Shown one piece after another: positions 63,848 to 64,000 of a stretch of DNA of 64,000 bases (the stretch's first letter is position 1; each line of letters begins with the position of its first letter). The notes under the pieces are model-generated. The model was not told the DNA's origin, did no database searches, and saw only the letters and a list, made by a program, of their open reading frames with translations. Source of the DNA: Ochrobactrum sp. Marseille-Q0166 (lineage in GTDB: Bacteria > Pseudomonadota > Alphaproteobacteria > Rhizobiales > Rhizobiaceae); contig NZ_JACJUO010000002.1 of the NCBI RefSeq assembly GCF_014397025.1, forward strand, positions 666,501 to 730,500, in the 5' to 3' direction. Both the position numbers and the translations under genes were made by a program.

Positions 63848-64000
63848 CAACGCCAGATATCGACGCAAATGTCATGCGGGCTCTTTACACCCATCTAAGC
63901 CAGTGGACGCCGCCAGGTGGACAGACAATCGTCTACCCACTCCAAAAGTTCGAGCCGGGACAGTCGCCTTACATCAGGATCACATTGCTTCGGAACACAC
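63844..64000 (+). CDS. Tail terminator protein (partial, runs off the window)
   Basis: The first 52 codons (MTTPDIDANVMRALYTHLSQW...) match the start of DUF4128/tail terminator (gpU-like) proteins, which cap the tail tube and follow the gp10-like gene. Start ATG overlaps the previous stop. The 3' end is beyond 64000. Confidence 0.7.
   Translation, partial: MTTPDIDANVMRALYTHLSQWTPPGGQTIVYPLQKFEPGQSPYIRITLLRNT

Larger units (their letters stand above)
32670..64000. mobile_element. Apparently complete tailed-phage prophage, right end outside the window
   Basis: It contains integrase, recombination (YqaJ, ERF), immunity (CI/Cro-like), replication (DUF1376), antirepressor, terminases, portal, protease/scaffold, decoration, major capsid, head-tail joining and first tail genes, in standard lambdoid order and without visible frameshifts in the structural block. 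The last gene is cut by the window end, so the tail, the right attachment site and probably the intact tRNA lie beyond it. Confidence 0.93.

Overview
The window reads as a chromosome segment of a Brucella/Ochrobactrum-type alphaproteobacterium (Brucellaceae). Indicators are an Omp31-like outer-membrane barrel, Rhizobiales-type intergenic repeats, a GapR-like protein, DUF982 and DUF1376 families, and FecI/FecR heme-uptake modules. This is inference from protein resemblance and layout; no search was run.

Region 1 (1-11.4 kb) is a heme/iron acquisition island. Two cell-surface-signalling sets face each other. The rightward set has a FecR-type anti-sigma regulator, a HasR-like TonB-dependent receptor with an extra Omp31-like barrel at its C terminus, a heme oxygenase, an Rrf2 regulator and TonB. 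The leftward set has an ECF sigma factor, a second FecR and a second STN-containing receptor. They meet at a bidirectional terminator near 7.1 kb, and only one tonB is present.

Region 2 (11.5-20.9 kb) holds a small secreted protein, then a lipid operon resembling E. coli ynbABCD: CDP-diacylglycerol synthase, acyltransferase, membrane protein, PAP2/dual-specificity phosphatase and hydrolase-methyltransferase, with a divergent CDP-alcohol phosphatidyltransferase. A RIME-like repeat forms the 5' end of the phosphatase gene. Next is a BphO-BphP operon, a heme oxygenase making biliverdin for a bacteriophytochrome histidine kinase.

Region 3 (21.1-32.66 kb) is a decayed prophage. It has a tRNA 3'-end fragment, truncated integrase, tRNA-Gln, HNH and lysis remnants, an IS630 element, and apparently intact surface-modification genes (RgpF/GT2 glycosyltransferase and OafA-like acyltransferase). 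Several pieces are near-duplicates of genes in region 4.

Region 4 (32.67 kb to beyond the window end) is an apparently complete tailed-phage prophage. The order is integrase; a long leftward operon of overlapping small genes ending in YqaJ/ERF recombination genes; an immunity region with CI/Cro-type repressors, matched operators, a DUF3800 gene and a candidate small RNA; rightward replication genes; a P22 immI-like module of two divergent Arc-type repressors plus an antirepressor; a roughly 520-nt gene-free, hairpin-dense stretch that looks like a large structured RNA; and the packaging and head genes up to a tail-terminator gene cut by the window end.
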